NCBI RefSeq assembly: GCF_002234595.1
Contig: NZ_NMUL01000023.1
Location: forward strand, 124,001-188,000
DNA: 64,000 nt
Direction: 5' to 3'
Source of the DNA: Amycolatopsis vastitatis
GTDB lineage: Bacteria > Actinomycetota > Actinomycetes > Mycobacteriales > Pseudonocardiaceae
Shown here: in pieces, positions 8,219 to 17,169 of the stretch
How the letters are laid out: each line of letters begins with the position of its first letter
Numbering within the stretch: position 1 is the stretch's first letter
Notes under the pieces: generated by a model
The model's database searches: none
Seen by the model: the letters and a program-made list of their open reading frames with translations, nothing else
Told to the model about the DNA's origin: nothing
Made by a program: the position numbers and the translations under genes

Positions 8219-9784
8219 ATGCGCTTGTCCAGAGCCGTCCTGACCGCGGCTGTCGCGAGTCTCGCGGCGGTCGCCGTACCCGGTTCCGCGGTGGCGGCCC
8301 CGGCCGTCACCGAACGGAGCGTGACCGACGTCGTCCCGGCGCCCGTCTCGGCCAAGGCCGACCCGAAGGGCGGCTTCCGGCTCACGTCGTCCACCGTGAT
8401 CAGCGCCGACCGCGGCGCCGGCCAGGTCGCGGACTACCTGCGCGGCCTGCTGCGCCCGGCCACCGGCTACCCGCTGCCGGTCGTGCCGCACGCCGCCGGC
8501 CTGCCCGCGATCTCCTTGAAGCTGGGCCACGACACGCGCGTCGGCACCGAGGGTTACGAGCTGAAGGTCGCGCGCGACGGCGTCACGCTGAAAGCCAACA
8601 CCGCGGACGGGCTCTTCGAGGGCGTGCAGTCGCTGCGGCAGCTGCTGCCGTCGGCGATCGACGCGAAGCACGTGCAGCACCGGACGTGGACCGTCGCCGG
8701 CGGCACGATCCTCGACTACCCGCGCTTCGCCGAGCGCGGCGCGATGCTCGACGTCGCCCGGCACTTCTTCCGGCCCGACCAGGTGAAGCTGTACATCGAC
8801 CAGGTCGCCCAGTACAAGGTCAACACGCTGCACCTGCACCTGGCCGACGACCAGGGCTGGCGCATCGAGATCAAGAGCTGGCCGAAGCTGGCGACGGTCG
8901 GCGGGAAGACCGCCGTCGACGGCGACCCGGGCGGCTACTACACGCAAGCGCAGTACCAGGACATCGTCGCGTACGCGGCTTCGCGGCACATCACGGTGAT
9001 CCCGGAGATCGACATGCCGGGCCACACGAACGCGGCGCAGTCGACCTACGCGGAGCTGAACTGCGACGGCAAGGCCGTCCCGCCGCGGACCGACACCGAG
9101 GTCGGCTACAGCTCGCTGTGCATCTCCTCGCCGATCACCTACCGGTTCGTCGAGGACGTCGTGCGCGAGCTGGCGGCCATCACCCCCGGGCCGTACCTGC
9201 ACATCGGCGGCGACGAGGCCCACGCGACGCCGCCCGCGGACTACCTGACGTTCGAGCGGAAGGTGCAGCCGATCGTCGCCGAGTACGGCAAGAAGATCAC
9301 CGGCTGGCACGAGATCGCGAAGTCTTCGCCGCCGGTGTCGGCGATCCCGCAGTACTGGGACTTCGGCGGCGACAACCCGGACGTCGCGGCCGCCGCGGCG
9401 CGGGGCAACAAGATCCTCATGTCGCCGGCGAACCACGCGTACCTGGACATGAAGTACACGGAGTCGACGAAGCTGGGCCAGGACTGGGCCGGGCTGGTCG
9501 AGGTTCGCGACGCGTACGACTGGGACCCGGCGACGCTGGTGACCGGTGTCGGCGAGAACCAGGTCGCGGGCGTCGAGGCGCCGCTGTGGACCGAGACGAT
9601 CCGGACCAGCGACGACATCGAGTACATGGCCTTCCCCCGGCTGCCGGGGATCGCGGAGCTCGGCTGGTCCCCCAAGGCGTCGCACAACTGGGACGCCTAC
9701 CGCACCCGCCTCGCGAAGCAGGCCCCGCGCTGGACCACCCAAGGCATCAGCTTCTACCGCTCCCCTCAGGTCGACTGGAAGTGA
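8219..9784 (+). CDS. Secreted beta-N-acetylhexosaminidase (GH20)
   Basis: The 521 aa enzyme removes terminal GlcNAc from chitobiose and related glycans outside the cell. It has a Sec signal peptide, with an Arg-rich start, a hydrophobic core and AVAA near residue 25. A GH20b-like domain follows to about residue 145, then the GH20 barrel with LHLADDQGW near residue 205 and the catalytic Asp-Glu pair in HIGGDEAH near residue 327. ATG 8219 is preceded by GGAGGTG. The 3' end overlaps the convergent TetR gene by 19 bp. The dre-like site upstream suggests aminosugar control. Confidence 0.93.
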   Translation: MRLSRAVLTAAVASLAAVAVPGSAVAAPAVTERSVTDVVPAPVSAKADPKGGFRLTSSTVISADRGAGQVADYLRGLLRPATGYPLPVVPHAAGLPAISLKLGHDTRVGTEGYELKVARDGVTLKANTADGLFEGVQSLRQLLPSAIDAKHVQHRTWTVAGGTILDYPRFAERGAMLDVARHFFRPDQVKLYIDQVAQYKVNTLHLHLADDQGWRIEIKSWPKLATVGGKTAVDGDPGGYYTQAQYQDIVAYAASRHITVIPEIDMPGHTNAAQSTYAELNCDGKAVPPRTDTEVGYSSLCISSPITYRFVEDVVRELAAITPGPYLHIGGDEAHATPPADYLTFERKVQPIVAEYGKKITGWHEIAKSSPPVSAIPQYWDFGGDNPDVAAAAARGNKILMSPANHAYLDMKYTESTKLGQDWAGLVEVRDAYDWDPATLVTGVGENQVAGVEAPLWTETIRTSDDIEYMAFPRLPGIAELGWSPKASHNWDAYRTRLAKQAPRWTTQGISFYRSPQVDWK

Positions 9785-10377
9785 GCACCGGCCAGGCGGG
9801 CGCGGATCGCCCGCCTGGCCAGCTCGTAGGCCCGTGTTCCACCGTTGAGCATCGCGTCCGCGTTGGCCGCGCGGCCCAGTGCGTGCAGCTCGAACGCCAG
9901 CACTTCCGGGTCCGCGTCGACGTGCCCGAGCGCGACCGCCTCGCGAGCGGTCTCGCGGAGAAATGCGGCGAACGAGCCGCTCGCCGCCGCCACCGCGTCG
10001 TGGACCCGGCCCGGGCGCGCGTCGAACTCCGCGCCGACGTTGCAGAAGAAGCACCCGCCCGGGAAGACGCGCTTTTCCGAGTAGTCCAGCCACTTCTCGC
10101 AGGCCGCGCGCAGCCGCGGCAAGCCGGGCGAGACCGCCGAGGCGGGTGTCACGACGTGCGAACGGAAGATCTCCAGCGCCGCCTCGATCGTCGCGAGCTG
10201 CAGCTCTTCCTTGGAGCCGAACAGCGCGAACACGCCGCTCTTGCTCAGCTCCAGCTCGGTGGCCAGGCGGCCGAGGGACAGCCCGGCCAGGCCGTCGACC
10301 GACGCCAGCGCCACCGCCCGGCGCAGCACCAGGCGCCGGGTCGCGTCGCCGCGGGCGATCCGGCCGTCAACCGGCAC
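9766..10377 (-). CDS. TetR/AcrR family regulator
   Basis: The protein has an N-terminal TetR helix-turn-helix, with LSLGRLATELELSKSGVFALF and then GSKEELQLATIEAA. A ligand domain containing FPGGCFFCNVGAEFDARPG follows, a phrase common in TetR proteins with a C-terminal TetR_C_16/YcdC-like fold. I placed the start at GTG 10377, giving 203 aa and an 11-bp overlap with the upstream MOSC gene. The frame stays open to 10419. The gene is probably translationally coupled to the MOSC gene, as both are on the minus strand. The ligand is unknown. Confidence 0.8.
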   Translation of the reverse strand: MPVDGRIARGDATRRLVLRRAVALASVDGLAGLSLGRLATELELSKSGVFALFGSKEELQLATIEAALEIFRSHVVTPASAVSPGLPRLRAACEKWLDYSEKRVFPGGCFFCNVGAEFDARPGRVHDAVAAASGSFAAFLRETAREAVALGHVDADPEVLAFELHALGRAANADAMLNGGTRAYELARRAIRARLAGAHFQST

Positions 10378-11050
10378 GCCGCGCCCGCCATCTGTCCACA
10401 GTGGACTGAACACCGTCACGATAGGACGCGGACAGCGCGGGCGTCGCCAGCACCCGGTCCGCGAGGTCCAGCGCCGCCTCGACCTTGTCCGGCGGCAGCT
10501 GCCCGTAGTTGGCGAAGGAAACCAGGTACACCTCGGTGATCGTCGGCCCGTCCGAACGCTCCACGACCTCGAGCGCGCCGGACGTCGGCACCGTGCCGGG
10601 CCGCAGCACGCGCAGGTACCAGCCGCAGCGCCCGGAGTCGATCATCAGCGGGGTGACGTCCTTGCGCCCGGTCTTCATGGCGAGCTTGAAGCACGGCTGC
10701 CGCGGCTGGGAAACCTGCACCAGCGCGTCGCCCCAGGCCCAGACATCCCCGATCCGGACGTCGTCCTCGGTGACGCCGGTCAGCGAGACGTTCTCGCCGA
10801 AGCCGCCCTGCGAAGCCTCGAAGCCGTCCGCCGCCCAGGCCGGGTAGTGCTCGGAGGGGTAGACGTAAACCGCTTTGTCGACGCCGCCGTGCACGGTGAG
10901 GTCGGCCTGCCGGTCGCCGTCGAGGTTCAGCTCGGTGAGCGTCAGCTCCGGCGCCGTGACCGGCGCTTTCGTGATCGCGCTCAGCACCGGCCGCTCCCGG
11001 CGGTAGCCCAGCACACTCGGTTCTCCCACGTAAACACCCGCGATCCGCAT
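10367..11050 (-). CDS. MOSC domain protein (YiiM-like)
   Basis: The 227 aa protein resembles YiiM-type MOSC proteins. These are molybdenum-cofactor-linked proteins that reduce N-hydroxylated compounds or traffic sulfur. It contains DLTVHGGVDKAVYVYPSEHY near residue 50, GGFGENVSLTG near residue 83 and QPRQPCFKLAMK near residue 117; the Cys is the conserved MOSC cysteine. ATG 11050 fits the family start (MRIAGVYVG). A much longer reading frame continues upstream in the same frame but is antisense to the LysR reading and shows no domain. The gene is followed directly by the TetR gene. Confidence 0.85.
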   Translation of the reverse strand: MRIAGVYVGEPSVLGYRRERPVLSAITKAPVTAPELTLTELNLDGDRQADLTVHGGVDKAVYVYPSEHYPAWAADGFEASQGGFGENVSLTGVTEDDVRIGDVWAWGDALVQVSQPRQPCFKLAMKTGRKDVTPLMIDSGRCGWYLRVLRPGTVPTSGALEVVERSDGPTITEVYLVSFANYGQLPPDKVEAALDLADRVLATPALSASYRDGVQSTVDRWRARRAG

Positions 11051-11076
11051 GTCCGGAAGGTAGCACGACCGTTCGG

Positions 11077-11979
11077 TCATTTTTCCGGGATCGCCGGCTG
11101 GACCAGCGAGACGAGCAGGGCGGCGAACCGTGTCACCGTCAGCGAAAGCGTGCGGCTGGCCATCGTCTGCACCTGCGCTTCCCGCTGGCGGAACGCGGGA
11201 TCGTCGAGGTGGACGTACTCGACACCCTCTCCCCGCACATCCCCGAGCCCGCCGACCAGCGAAACCCCGCCACCCTGGCGGACGAACTCGTACAGCGGCG
11301 CGAGCTCGTCGCACTCCAGCACCCGCCGGACGGCGAGGTTGCCGATCCGGGCGGCGATGTCGAACAGCTCGCGCAGGCTCTGGCCGGTGGTCGGCAACGC
11401 GACCGGGTACGCGCACAGCTCGGCCAGGCTCACCCGCGTCCGGCCCGCCAGCTCGTGCCCGACCGGCACGATCGCGTACACCGGCACGACCACGGCGCTT
11501 TCCACGCGCACGCCGTGCAGCGGACCGGTCGCGTAGGTGACAGCGACGTCCGCCTCGCCGTCGAGCACCCGCCGCGTGGCCTCGTCGCGCCGGACGACAT
11601 CGACGTGGAACGCCACTTCGGGGTGGTCGCGGCGGAACCGCGCGATCGCGCGCGGTACGACCCGCCAGGCGAAGCCCTCCGAACACGCCACGGTGATCGA
11701 GCGGGCCTGCAGCCCTCGCCCGGTGCGCAGCTCGTCGAGCAGGGCCGCCGACTCCGCCTCGCTGCGGCGGACGTGGTCCAGCAGCAGGTTCCCGGCGTCG
11801 GTCGGGATCATGCCGCGCGGGTGCCGGACGAACAGCGGCACGCCGATCGCGGCCTCGAGCTTGGCGATCTGGCGGCTGATCGCCGACGGCGCGACCGTCA
11901 GCGCGACGGCGGCCTCGGACACCGAGCCGGTGCGGGCGACCTCGAGGAAGTAGGTCAGCCCCGTGGGCAGCAGACGCAT
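11077..11979 (-). CDS. LysR family transcriptional regulator
   Basis: The 300 aa protein has a LysR winged HTH at residues 3-62 (FLEVARTGSVSEAAVAL, then PSAISRQIAKLEAAIGVPLF) and a periplasmic-binding-like co-inducer domain from about residue 90. ATG 11979 is chosen because GGGAGG lies 6 nt before it; the frame extends another 60 nt without support. It is divergent from the M20 peptidase at 12084, with 104 bp between. By the usual LysR arrangement it probably controls that peptidase and its former transporter partner. Confidence 0.9.
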   Translation of the reverse strand: MRLLPTGLTYFLEVARTGSVSEAAVALTVAPSAISRQIAKLEAAIGVPLFVRHPRGMIPTDAGNLLLDHVRRSEAESAALLDELRTGRGLQARSITVACSEGFAWRVVPRAIARFRRDHPEVAFHVDVVRRDEATRRVLDGEADVAVTYATGPLHGVRVESAVVVPVYAIVPVGHELAGRTRVSLAELCAYPVALPTTGQSLRELFDIAARIGNLAVRRVLECDELAPLYEFVRQGGGVSLVGGLGDVRGEGVEYVHLDDPAFRQREAQVQTMASRTLSLTVTRFAALLVSLVQPAIPEK

Positions 11980-12083
11980 CGAACCTCCCGGTTTGCCTTC
12001 ATGAGAACGCAAGCCACCCCAAACGGCAATGGTCACCACCTCCCACCCGCCTTACGCTTTCCCGACACGACCCGGGAGGCCCC

Positions 12084-13454
12084 GTGATCCCTGCCGAACT
12101 GATCGCGAAAGCACAGGCCCAAGTCGACTCCGGCGCTTTCTTCGCCGAACTCGCCACACTCGTGAGGTATCCGACAGTGAGCGACGCTCCCGAGGGTCGC
12201 GTTGCCATCAAGGCATACCTCGACGACGTCCTGACGCCGAGGCTCGAGGCACTCGGCTGCGCGGTGGAGACCCACCCCAACCCCGATCCGGCGGGCGGCC
12301 CGTTCCTCGTCGGCACCCGCGTCGAGGCACCCGGGCTGCCGACGCTGCTCTGCTACGGCCACGCCGACGTCGTCGGGGAGGCCGGGCGGTGGAGCGAGGG
12401 CCGGGACCCGTGGACGCTGACCGCCGACGGCGACCGCTGGTACGGCCGCGGCACCGCCGACAACAAGGGCCAGCACCTGGTCAACCTCACGGCGTTGCGC
12501 TTGCTGCTGGCCGAAACGGGCTCGTTGGGCTTCAACCTCAAGTTCCTGTTCGAGACCGGCGAGGAGATCGGCTCGCCGGGCCTGACGGAGTTCGCCGAGA
12601 CACATCGGGACCTGCTGCGCGCCGACGTCCTCATCGCCTCCGACGGCCCGCGCCTCGACGCCGCGACGCCGACGCTGTTCCTGGGCGCGCGCGGCAGCGT
12701 CCGGATCGCGCTCGACGTCGACCTGCGCCCGGACGCCTACCACTCCGGGAACTGGGGCGGGATCCTGCGCAACCCGGCGACGACGCTCGCCGCGGCCGTC
12801 GCGAGCCTGGTCGACGGCCACGGCCGCATCCAGGTGCCCGAACTGCTGCCGCCGGAGCTGCCGGACACCGTCCGCGCGGCGCTGGACGGAGTCATCGTCG
12901 CGAACACCCCCGGCGACCCCCTGCCGGACGAAGGCTGGGGCGATCCGCGGCTGACCGCCGCCGAACGGCTCTACGGCTGGAACACCCTCGAAGTCCTTTC
13001 CCTCGGCGCGGCGGACGTCGACCGCCCGGTGAACGCGATCCCCGGACGGGCCCGGGCGGTGCTCCAGCTGCGATACGTCGTGGGCACCGACGTCGGCGGG
13101 ACGGCGGAAGCGATCAGGCAACACCTTGCCGCCCAAGGACTGTCGATGGTCGGCGTGACGGTCGACGGCAACTTCCGGGCCAGCCGGACACCGGTCGACG
13201 ACCCGTGGGCCGGCTGGGCGAAGTCCACATTGGACAAAATCGCGGAAAAGCCGGTCGCGCTCCTGCCGAACTTCGGCGGCGGCCTGCCCAACCACGTCTT
13301 CACCGACGTCCTCGGGCTGGCGACGCTGTGGCTGCCGCACTCCTACCCCGGCTGCCTCCAGCACGCTCCGGACGAGCACCTGCTCGCGTCCGTCGCCCGC
13401 GAAGGCCTCGTGCTCGCGACCGCGCTCTTCCACGCCCTCAGGGAACGCCGATGA
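12084..13454 (+). CDS. M20 family metallopeptidase/deacylase
   Basis: The 456 aa enzyme has the two-zinc M20 site: His93 and Asp95 in YGHADVV, Asp126 in GRGTADNKG, and Glu160/Glu161 in ETGEEIGS. These proteins hydrolyse dipeptides or N-acyl amino acids. A dimerisation domain inserts after about residue 205. The start is GTG 12084 after GGGAGG. The stop overlaps the start of the damaged MFS gene (ATGA), so the two were once an import-and-hydrolyse unit. The exact substrate is not visible. Confidence 0.88.
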   Translation: MIPAELIAKAQAQVDSGAFFAELATLVRYPTVSDAPEGRVAIKAYLDDVLTPRLEALGCAVETHPNPDPAGGPFLVGTRVEAPGLPTLLCYGHADVVGEAGRWSEGRDPWTLTADGDRWYGRGTADNKGQHLVNLTALRLLLAETGSLGFNLKFLFETGEEIGSPGLTEFAETHRDLLRADVLIASDGPRLDAATPTLFLGARGSVRIALDVDLRPDAYHSGNWGGILRNPATTLAAAVASLVDGHGRIQVPELLPPELPDTVRAALDGVIVANTPGDPLPDEGWGDPRLTAAERLYGWNTLEVLSLGAADVDRPVNAIPGRARAVLQLRYVVGTDVGGTAEAIRQHLAAQGLSMVGVTVDGNFRASRTPVDDPWAGWAKSTLDKIAEKPVALLPNFGGGLPNHVFTDVLGLATLWLPHSYPGCLQHAPDEHLLASVAREGLVLATALFHALRERR

Positions 13455-14321
13455 CCGAGACGCAGATCCGCCCCCGCGTCACCGGCCGGCGCGCGATCGC
13501 CGCGGCGACGATCGGCAACGCGCTTCGGGATCACGTTCCTGATCCGCCCGCTCGGCGGCCTCGTACTCGGCGCGTACGCCGACCGGCACGGGCGCAAGAA
13601 GGCCCTCGTGTGGACGATCCGGCTGATGGTGCTCGGCACGCTGCTGCTCGTGCTCCTGCCCGGCTACGCGCGGATCGGGATCCTGGCCCCGCTCGGCGTG
13701 ATCGTCGCGCGGTTGGTCCAGGGGTTCGCCGCGGGCGGCGAGTTCAGCGCCGCGACGTCGTTCCTGATCGAACAGGACAACCGGCGCAAGGGTTTCCTCG
13801 GCAGCTTCCAGTTCGCGAGCCAGGGACTCTCGACGCTGCTGTCGGCCGGGTTCGCGGCCGGGCTGACCGCGGTGCTGAGCGACGACGCGATGACGTCGTG
13901 GGGCTGGCGGGTCCCGTTCGCCTTCGGGCTGCTCATCGGCCCGATCGGCTGGTACATCCGCCGGCACGTCGACGAATCGCCCGTCACGCCGGCGAAGAAG
14001 GCGCCGATCCGGGAGCTGTTCCGGAACCACTGGGGCGACCTGACGATCGCGATGACGATCCCGGGGCTGCTGAAGGCCGCGTACTTCGGCGCGCTGCCCT
14101 CGGTGATGGCCGACGCGTTCCCCGCACACACCCGGGCGACCGGGCTTTCGTTCGGCTACAACGCGACGGTCGGCATCTTCGGCGGGTTCACCCCGACGAT
14201 CGCGGCGACGCTGATCGCCACGACCGGGTCGCCGGTCTCGCCGGGGTACTACCTCGTGCTGACGGCTTGCCTGAGCGTCGCCGCGCTGGTCGTCGCGCAC
14301 CGGCGCCGGGGGATCAACTGA
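13451..14321 (+). pseudogene. MFS metabolite:proton symporter, pseudogene with two internal deletions and a frameshift
   Basis: The start MTETQIRPRVTGRRAIAAATIGNAL is typical of the proline/betaine-transporter-like MFS family. Near 13525 the frame jumps straight to FGITFLIRPLGG in another frame. The segment holding helices 1-2 (EWFDF region, ~40 residues) is missing and the frame is shifted. Further on, DLTIAMTIPG runs directly into LLKAAYFGALPSVMADAFPA, so helices ~7-10 are missing in frame. About 290 codons remain, against the usual ~430. It is translationally coupled to the M20 peptidase and can hardly function as a transporter. Confidence 0.8.
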
Positions 14322-14342
14322 GGCCGGGAGACCCCGGGCGCT

Positions 14343-15323
14343 TCACGGTTCGAGGTCGGCGACTCCCCGGCCGGTCGCGACGTCGAACGGCACGGAAGCC
14401 TGGTCGTGCGCGATCAGCCACTCGCCGCCGGTCTTCCGGAAGACGAAGGTGGCCCGGACCCACATGCCGTTGACGGCGTCCCCGTTCGGCAGCGTGCCGC
14501 TGACCCGGCCGAAGCCGTGCCCGACGGCCAGGTCGCCGCTCATCGTGACGGTCAGGTCGCGCAGCTCGTAGTCCACCTTCTCGAAGAACGTGAACGCCTT
14601 CGCCCAGTTCTTCAGCTTCGCTTCGACCCCGACGTGCTGCAGCGGCGGTTCGACGTCGAACGACACGACGTCCGGCGCGTAGACCCGCCGCAGTGCTTCG
14701 AAGTCCTTGGCCCGGAGCCCCGCGATGATTTCGTCGAGCCTGCCCCGGATCGCGGCTTCCTCGTCCGCGCGCGTGCGCAGCGGGGCGAGCGCGGTGCTCC
14801 AGGCGACGACGTGGTCCAGCAGCATGTCCAACGCGGCGAGCTGGTGATCGCCCGGCTTGAAGACCTCGCGGTTCTCGAACTCGGTCGCCAGGGGCAGCGT
14901 GACCTGCGGAGCGACGTCCGCCAGCTGCAGGGCCCCGCAGACCAGCCGCAGCTGCTCGACCGAGCGGGCGCCGCCCACGCCGCCGTACGACACGAACCCG
15001 GCCGCCTTGGTGTTCCACTCCACGTACACGTGATCCATGGCGTTCTTGAGCACGCCGGGCACGGAGTGGTTGTACTCCGGCGTGACGACGACGAACCCGT
15101 CGCACGACGCGACGACCGCGGCCAAGGCCCGGGTGCGCTCGTCCTGGTACCGGCCCGAAAAGCCCGGCGGCTCTTCGAGGTGCGGCAGCGGGTGGTCGCG
15201 CAGGTCGATCACCTCGAATTCGGCGTCACTTCGCCGCGCCGCCCGCTCGTGGACCCACCGGGCGACCTGGTCGCCCTTGCGGCCGGGGCGGGTACTGCCG
15301 ATCACGATCCCGATCTTGACCAT
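14343..15323 (-). CDS. NAD(P)H-dependent FMN reductase fused to SnoaL-like domain
   Basis: The 326 aa protein has two domains. Residues 1-180 are a flavodoxin-fold FMN reductase with GSTRPGRKGDQVARWV near residue 9 and TPEYNHSVPGVLKNAMDHVY near residue 80. Residues ~190-320 are a SnoaL/ketosteroid-isomerase-like fold with YAPDVVSFDVEPPLQHVG and WLIAHDQASVPFD. Both domains are usually separate proteins of ~190 and ~130 aa. It is divergent from an ECF sigma factor that carries its own SnoaL-like tail. That pairing suggests the sigma factor controls it, possibly in response to an oxidised small molecule; this last point is inference. Confidence 0.88.
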   Translation of the reverse strand: MVKIGIVIGSTRPGRKGDQVARWVHERAARRSDAEFEVIDLRDHPLPHLEEPPGFSGRYQDERTRALAAVVASCDGFVVVTPEYNHSVPGVLKNAMDHVYVEWNTKAAGFVSYGGVGGARSVEQLRLVCGALQLADVAPQVTLPLATEFENREVFKPGDHQLAALDMLLDHVVAWSTALAPLRTRADEEAAIRGRLDEIIAGLRAKDFEALRRVYAPDVVSFDVEPPLQHVGVEAKLKNWAKAFTFFEKVDYELRDLTVTMSGDLAVGHGFGRVSGTLPNGDAVNGMWVRATFVFRKTGGEWLIAHDQASVPFDVATGRGVADLEP

Positions 15324-15378
15324 CGTTGTTCCCCTGTTCGGTTGGCTCCTTGGCCAGTACGACGAAGTGGGCCCGCGG

Positions 15379-15397
15379 AACGTCAGGACCTGACGTT
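15379..15397. promoter_or_regulatory. Inverted repeat in the reductase/sigma intergenic region
   Basis: AACGTCAGG and CCTGACGTT are perfect 9-bp arms with one base between. They lie 28 bp before the ECF sigma ATG and 56 bp before the divergent reductase start. The position fits an operator shared by both genes. I did not find the TGTCACA...CGTC promoter that I recall for ECF41 sigma factors. Confidence 0.45.
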
Positions 15398-15424
15398 CGG
15401 GAACGCTGTGTCGTCGGAGGAGTC

Positions 15425-16297
15425 ATGACAACGCCATCGGAACCGGTCGTCGCCGAACGACGTCACCTGCTCAACCTCGCCTACCGGCTGCTCGGCTCGC
15501 TGGCCGAGGCCGAGGACGCCGTGCAGGAGACGTACGCCCGCTGGTACGCACTGACGCCGCCGCAGCGGGACGCCATCGCTTCGCCCGGCGCCTGGCTGAC
15601 GACGGTCGCCGGCCGTGTCTGCCTGGACGTGCTCGGCTCGGCACGGGTGCGGCGCGAGCGGTACGTGGGCGAATGGCTGCCGGAGCCGCTGCCCGGCCCC
15701 ACCGGGCCGGTCGCCGACCCGGCCGATCGGATCACCCTCGACGAGTCGGTCAGCATGGCCTTCCTCGTCGCCCTCGAAACGATGACCCCGCCGCAGCGCG
15801 TCGCGCTCGTCCTGCACGACGTCTTCGGCTACTCGTTCGCCGAGGTGGCCGGGATCACCGGCCGCACGCCGGCGGCGTGCCGCGAACTGGCCTCGTCGGG
15901 CCGCCGCCGGATCCGCGCGTCGCGGCCGGCGGTGCCCGTCACCCGGCAAGCGGACCTGGTCAGGGACTTCAAGCAGGCTTGGGAGGCCGGGGACATCGAC
16001 GCGCTCGTCGGCCTCCTCGACCCCGGCGCGACCCTCACCGCGGACGGCGGCGGCGTGGTCCGCGCCGCGTTGCGCCCGATCGAAGGCGGCGAACTCGTGG
16101 CGCGGTACGTCGTCGACCTCAGCGCCGGGGCCGCCGGCGCGCTGACGCTCGTGGAACGCCCGGTCAACGGCCTGCCCGGGCTGCTGCTCCAGCGCGGGGA
16201 CGAGCTCGCCGCCGTGTACGCGTTCGACATCGCGGACGACCGGATCACGCGCATCTGGGCCGTCCGCAACCCCGAGAAGCTCCGCCCCTGGCAGTGA
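15425..16297 (+). CDS. ECF sigma factor, SigJ/ECF41-like, with SnoaL-like C-terminal domain
   Basis: The 290 aa protein has sigma2 (LLNLAYRLLGSLAEAEDAVQ near residue 16) and sigma4 (VFGYSFAEVAGITGRTPAAC near residue 135). A SnoaL-like tail follows from residue ~175 (AWEAGDIDALVGLLDPGATL, then RIWAVRNPEKL at the end). In ECF41-type factors this tail interacts with the sigma core and tunes activity without a separate anti-sigma factor; none is present here. ATG 15425 follows TCGGAGGAG. The divergent reductase-SnoaL gene is the likely target. Confidence 0.9.
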   Translation: MTTPSEPVVAERRHLLNLAYRLLGSLAEAEDAVQETYARWYALTPPQRDAIASPGAWLTTVAGRVCLDVLGSARVRRERYVGEWLPEPLPGPTGPVADPADRITLDESVSMAFLVALETMTPPQRVALVLHDVFGYSFAEVAGITGRTPAACRELASSGRRRIRASRPAVPVTRQADLVRDFKQAWEAGDIDALVGLLDPGATLTADGGGVVRAALRPIEGGELVARYVVDLSAGAAGALTLVERPVNGLPGLLLQRGDELAAVYAFDIADDRITRIWAVRNPEKLRPWQ

Positions 16298-16304
16298 ACC
16301 CGAT

Positions 16305-16343
16305 GTAGACAGCGTCTACTCAGGTTTGATAGACAGTGTCTAC
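16305..16343. promoter_or_regulatory. Twin TetR-type operators before the SGNH hydrolase/TetR operon
   Basis: Two near-identical 15-mers, GTAGACAGCGTCTAC (16305-16319) and ATAGACAGTGTCTAC (16329-16343), each have inverted TAGAC/GTCTA arms. Their starts are 24 bp apart. They sit 28 bp before the ATG at 16372 and directly after the preceding sigma gene. A TetR gene is the second cistron, so autoregulation by that protein is the natural reading. Confidence 0.65.
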
Positions 16344-16371
16344 AAGGTGAACCGCGGGTTACGGAGATCGG

Positions 16372-17169
16372 ATGAGCTACCACCGTTTCGTCGTCCTCGG
16401 CGACAGCTGCGCCGAAGGTCTCGACGACCCGTACCCCGGGGAAAACCACTACCGCGGCTGGGCCGACTTCGTCGCCGCCCGGCTGGCCGAAGACCAGCCG
16501 GGCTTCCGCTACGCCAACCTCGCCGTCCGCGGGCGGCGGCTGGACCAGATCGTCCCCGAGCAGGTGCCAGCCGCGGCCCGGCTCGACCCCGACCTGATCG
16601 CCCTCTTCGGCGGCGGAAACGACGTCATGAGCCGCGGCTGGGACGCCCGCACGGTCGCCCGCCGGGTCGACGCCGCCGTCCGCGCCTGCACCGAAATCTC
16701 CCCGGCCGTCGTCACGTTCACCCTCAGCGACGTCTCCCACCGGATGCCCCTGGGCAGCCGGATGCGGCCGCGGATCGTCGCCCTCAACGACGCCATCCGC
16801 GAAGCGGCCGTCAGCCACGGCGCGCTGCTCATCGACCTGTGGCCCGACCAGGCCGTCACCGACTCGCGCTACTTCGGCGCCGACCGCCTCCACCTGTCGG
16901 CCCACGGGCACCGCCGGCTCGCCGCCTACGTCCTCGCCTGCCTCGGCCTCGACCACGACCCGGCGTGGCTCGCGCCGTTGCCCGGAGCCGCGGCCGAGCA
17001 CGGCTGGCGCGCCGACGTGCAGTGGCTGCTCCGCGAAGTCCTGCCGGTGGCCGTGACGCGTACCCGCAACCGGCTGATCGGCCGCCAGCCCGGCGACGGC
17101 TTCCTCCCGAAGCGCCCGGCCCTGCTCCCCATGACCCGGGACGACGCGTGGGCACCCGGCAACGCCTGA
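16372..17169 (+). CDS. SGNH/GDSL family hydrolase (lipase/esterase)
   Basis: The 265 aa protein shows the SGNH blocks: nucleophile Ser12 in VVLGDSCAEG (block I), Gly and Asn in ALFGGGNDVMSRG near residue 80 (block III), and Asp/His in FGADRLHLSAHGH near residue 167 (block V). No signal peptide is visible, so it acts in the cytosol on an unknown ester. It is transcribed with the TetR gene that overlaps its 3' end. The twin operators upstream suggest expression is induced by a TetR ligand, perhaps an ester substrate. Confidence 0.87.
   Translation: MSYHRFVVLGDSCAEGLDDPYPGENHYRGWADFVAARLAEDQPGFRYANLAVRGRRLDQIVPEQVPAAARLDPDLIALFGGGNDVMSRGWDARTVARRVDAAVRACTEISPAVVTFTLSDVSHRMPLGSRMRPRIVALNDAIREAAVSHGALLIDLWPDQAVTDSRYFGADRLHLSAHGHRRLAAYVLACLGLDHDPAWLAPLPGAAAEHGWRADVQWLLREVLPVAVTRTRNRLIGRQPGDGFLPKRPALLPMTRDDAWAPGNA

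Noticed and set aside
10429..11686. 439-codon frame containing the MOSC gene
   Set aside because: Only the part from ATG 11050 onward has MOSC features. The upstream part lies within the LysR gene on the same strand in another frame.
15324..15424. ECF41-type promoter (TGTCACA...CGTC)
   Set aside because: The intergenic region lacks a TGTCACA box on either strand. Only the palindrome is supported.
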